From assembly GCA_003482905.1 (NCBI GenBank), contig DMXM01000036.1, forward strand, positions 1 to 40,175: 40,175 bases of DNA, written 5' to 3'. This document shows, one piece after another, positions 38,487 through 40,175 of this stretch; within the stretch, counting starts at the first letter, position 1; each line of letters opens with the position of its first letter. The position numbers were made by a program, and so were the translations under genes. This DNA is from Elusimicrobiota bacterium (GTDB lineage Bacteria > Elusimicrobiota > Elusimicrobia > Elusimicrobiales > UBA9959). The notes below the pieces were generated by a model that saw nothing but the letters and a program-made list of their open reading frames with translations, was not told the DNA's origin and made no database searches.

Positions 38487-40157
38487 ATGCCTACCGATAT
38501 TGAGATTGCCAGGACGATAAAGATTAAGCATATACGCGAGATAGCGGCCCAGCTGGCTGTTGCGGAGGACGACCTGGTGCTTTACGGCAAGCACAAGGCC
38601 AAGCTGCCGCTTAAGCTTATAGACCTTGAGAAAGCTAAAAAGAACAAGCTGATATTGGTCTCCGCAATTTCCCCTACGCCGGCCGGCGAGGGGAAGACCA
38701 CCATTTCCATCGGTCTGACCCTGGGCCTAAACCGGATAGGGAAAAAAACCACGGTAGTGCTGCGCGAGCCCTCGCTGGGGCCGGTATTCGGCATAAAAGG
38801 CGGTGCCACCGGCGGCGGTTATTCGCAGGTGCTGCCGATGGAAGACATCAACCTGCATTTCACCGGCGACTTTGCGGCCATTGAAAAGGCCCATAATCTG
38901 CTGGCCGCCATCATCGACAACAATATCCAGAACAAAAAGAACAACCTGGGGCTGGACCCGCGCACCGTCACCTGGAAGCGGGTGATGGATATGAACGACC
39001 GCTCCCTGCGCAAGATCATAGTGGGGCTGGGCGGCACCATGAGCGGCGTGCCGCGCGAGACCGGCTTCGACATTGTGGCGGCTTCCGAGGTTATGGCGAT
39101 ATTATGCCTGTCCAACGATCTGAAGCACTTAAAAGAGAAGCTGGGGAATATTTTTGTGGGTTACACCTACGACCGCAAGCCGGTCTATGCCCGCGACCTG
39201 AAGGCCAACGGGGCCATGGCCGCGCTCTTGAAGGACGCCATCATGCCCAACCTGGTGCAGACCACCGAAGGCACGCCGGCCATAATCCACGGCGGGCCTT
39301 TCGCCAATATCGCGCATGGCTGCAATTCCATCATTGCTACGCGCATGGGCCTGAGCCTTTCGGACTATGTGGTGACCGAGGCCGGTTTCGCCTTTGAACT
39401 GGGCGCGGAGAAATTCCTGGACATCAAGTGCCGTTACGCGGGTTTGGCCCCCAGCGCCGCCGTGCTGGTGGCCACCATAAGGGCGCTTAAATATCACGGC
39501 GGCGTCGGTCTTAAGGAACTTAATAAGCCGGATACCCAAGCCGTGCGGCGCGGCCTTGAAAATCTGGAGAAGCATGTTGAGAACATGAAGCAGTTCGAGC
39601 TTTCACCCGTGATAGCCCTGAATAGGTTTACATCGGACACTGAAGAAGAAATAGCCGTTGTAAAAGCCAAATGCGCGGAGCTGGGCGTGCCTATGGCTGT
39701 GGCAGACGTGTGGGGCAAGGGCGGCGAGGGCGCTGTTGAGCTGGCCGGGCTGGTCTCCAAAGCCGTGGAGAATAACACACACGGCTTCAAGCCGGTCTAC
39801 GAATGGGAATGGCCGGTGGAAAAGAAGATAGAGGCTATAGCCGGTAAAATGTACGGTGCCAAACACATAGACTATACTGCCAAGGCGAAAAAGGACCTGG
39901 AAAAAATAAACGCCCTGGGCCTGGACAAACTGCCGGTCTGTATAGCCAAAACCCAGAAGTCGCTGTCGGACAACCCGGAACTTATAGGCCGCCCCAAGGA
40001 CTTTGTGGTTACCGTGCGCGAGATCGAAATAGCCTCCGGGGCGGGTTTCATCATCCCCATCACCGGCGACATCATGCGCATGCCCGGCCTCCCCGAGCAC
40101 CCCGCCTCCGAGAACATAGACATAGACGAGAACGGCAACATCACCGGCCTGTTCTAA
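38487..40157 (+). CDS. fhs: Formate-tetrahydrofolate ligase
   Basis: A 556-residue enzyme of full family length. The ATP-binding loop 'SPTPAGEGKTTISIGL' (62-77), 'LREPSLGPVFGIKGGATGGG' (91-110), 'DINLHFTGDFAAIEKAHNLLAA' and the closing 'GDIMRMPGLPEHPAS' are diagnostic of Fhs. It makes 10-formyl-tetrahydrofolate from formate, ATP and THF, feeding purine synthesis, formyl-Met-tRNA or the methyl branch of the acetyl-CoA pathway. No folD, metF or carbon-monoxide-dehydrogenase genes are linked, so an acetogenic role cannot be claimed. AAGGA lies 8 nt before the ATG. It is closed by a terminator hairpin at the window edge. Confidence 0.97.
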   Translation: MPTDIEIARTIKIKHIREIAAQLAVAEDDLVLYGKHKAKLPLKLIDLEKAKKNKLILVSAISPTPAGEGKTTISIGLTLGLNRIGKKTTVVLREPSLGPVFGIKGGATGGGYSQVLPMEDINLHFTGDFAAIEKAHNLLAAIIDNNIQNKKNNLGLDPRTVTWKRVMDMNDRSLRKIIVGLGGTMSGVPRETGFDIVAASEVMAILCLSNDLKHLKEKLGNIFVGYTYDRKPVYARDLKANGAMAALLKDAIMPNLVQTTEGTPAIIHGGPFANIAHGCNSIIATRMGLSLSDYVVTEAGFAFELGAEKFLDIKCRYAGLAPSAAVLVATIRALKYHGGVGLKELNKPDTQAVRRGLENLEKHVENMKQFELSPVIALNRFTSDTEEEIAVVKAKCAELGVPMAVADVWGKGGEGAVELAGLVSKAVENNTHGFKPVYEWEWPVEKKIEAIAGKMYGAKHIDYTAKAKKDLEKINALGLDKLPVCIAKTQKSLSDNPELIGRPKDFVVTVREIEIASGAGFIIPITGDIMRMPGLPEHPASENIDIDENGNITGLF

Positions 40158-40158
40158 A

Positions 40159-40175
40159 AAGGAGCCAGCCTCCTT
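40159..40175 (+). terminator. Start of a terminator hairpin after fhs (cut by the window edge)
   Basis: AAGGAG (40159-40164) and CTCCTT (40170-40175) form 6 bp around a 5-nt loop, just after the stop. The T-run, if any, would lie beyond the window. Confidence 0.5.

Noticed and set aside
1..40175. tRNA, rRNA or insertion-sequence transposase genes
   Set aside because: Reading both strands I saw no cloverleaf with a CCA-type acceptor, no rRNA-like blocks and no transposase or integrase motifs; I cannot exclude a tRNA without a covariance search.

Overview
The window is a dense, GC-rich bacterial chromosome segment with about 34 protein-coding genes, short spacers and many 1-4 nt stop/start overlaps. 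It looks Gram-negative: there is a PorV/PorQ-type outer-membrane beta-barrel gene beside a giant surface protein with a FlgD-like/type IX-like C-terminal domain, and a polyisoprenyl-phosphate-linked surface glycan cluster. Tryptophanase, formate-tetrahydrofolate ligase, an LL-diaminopimelate aminotransferase-type enzyme and TRAP permeases suit an anaerobic or facultative fermenter. My best guess for the lineage is Elusimicrobiota or a similar phylum. That is inference from gene content only; no rRNA or marker set is present.

Layout. (1) 1-4111: the 3' part of a giant secreted surface protein (5' end outside the window) and a PorV-like barrel. (2) 4168-5050: a two-gene module of a 62-residue protein and an overlapping, TTG-started nucleotidyltransferase, read from a TATAAT box so close that the mRNA may be leaderless; it looks like a toxin-antitoxin-type module. 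(3) 5149-22184: a 17-kb surface polysaccharide region. A plus-strand trio resembles wlbA-wlbB-wlbC / wbpB-wbpD-wbpE (UDP-2,3-diacetamido uronic acid synthesis). It converges on a ten-gene minus-strand operon (19438 down to 7844): aminotransferase, GT2, methyltransferase, B12-type radical SAM, GT39-like membrane glycosyltransferase, asparagine synthase, acyl-adenylating ligase, acyl carrier protein, MBOAT acyltransferase and a membrane-anchored SGNH-like protein. The last four reproduce the parts list of the DltABCD D-alanylation machine but with an acetyl-CoA-synthetase-like ligase. Divergent from that operon lie a second GT2, an RmlD-like reductase and a WecA/MraY-type initiating phosphotransferase. 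(4) 22185-22689: the only long gene-free stretch, holding two adjacent domains of nested inverted repeats, either a structured RNA or a composite palindromic element. (5) 22690-30320, all minus strand: OsmC, then a five-gene run of DUF1646-like transporter, tryptophanase, a GlcD-GlcE fusion, GlcF and a GAF-HD-GYP protein that overlaps glcF and ends in a strong terminator. (6) 30382-34774, plus strand: patatin-like phospholipase, TauE/SafE permease with its DUF1634 partner, a TPR lipo/periplasmic protein and a sugar-1-phosphate nucleotidyltransferase, closed by a 42-bp perfect palindrome acting as a bidirectional terminator. (7) 34835-37788, minus strand: DapL-like aminotransferase and TRAP DctM/DctQ with no DctP nearby. 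(8) 37903-40157, plus strand: ferritin, a 41-bp near-perfect palindrome and formate-tetrahydrofolate ligase.

The most noteworthy items are the Dlt-like acylation module wired into a glycan operon, the multi-branched inverted-repeat region at 22212-22591, the GlcDE fusion with an overlapping HD-GYP gene, a perfect 14-bp-arm hairpin inserted in frame in the TauE/SafE gene, and the (near-)leaderless promoter arrangements.
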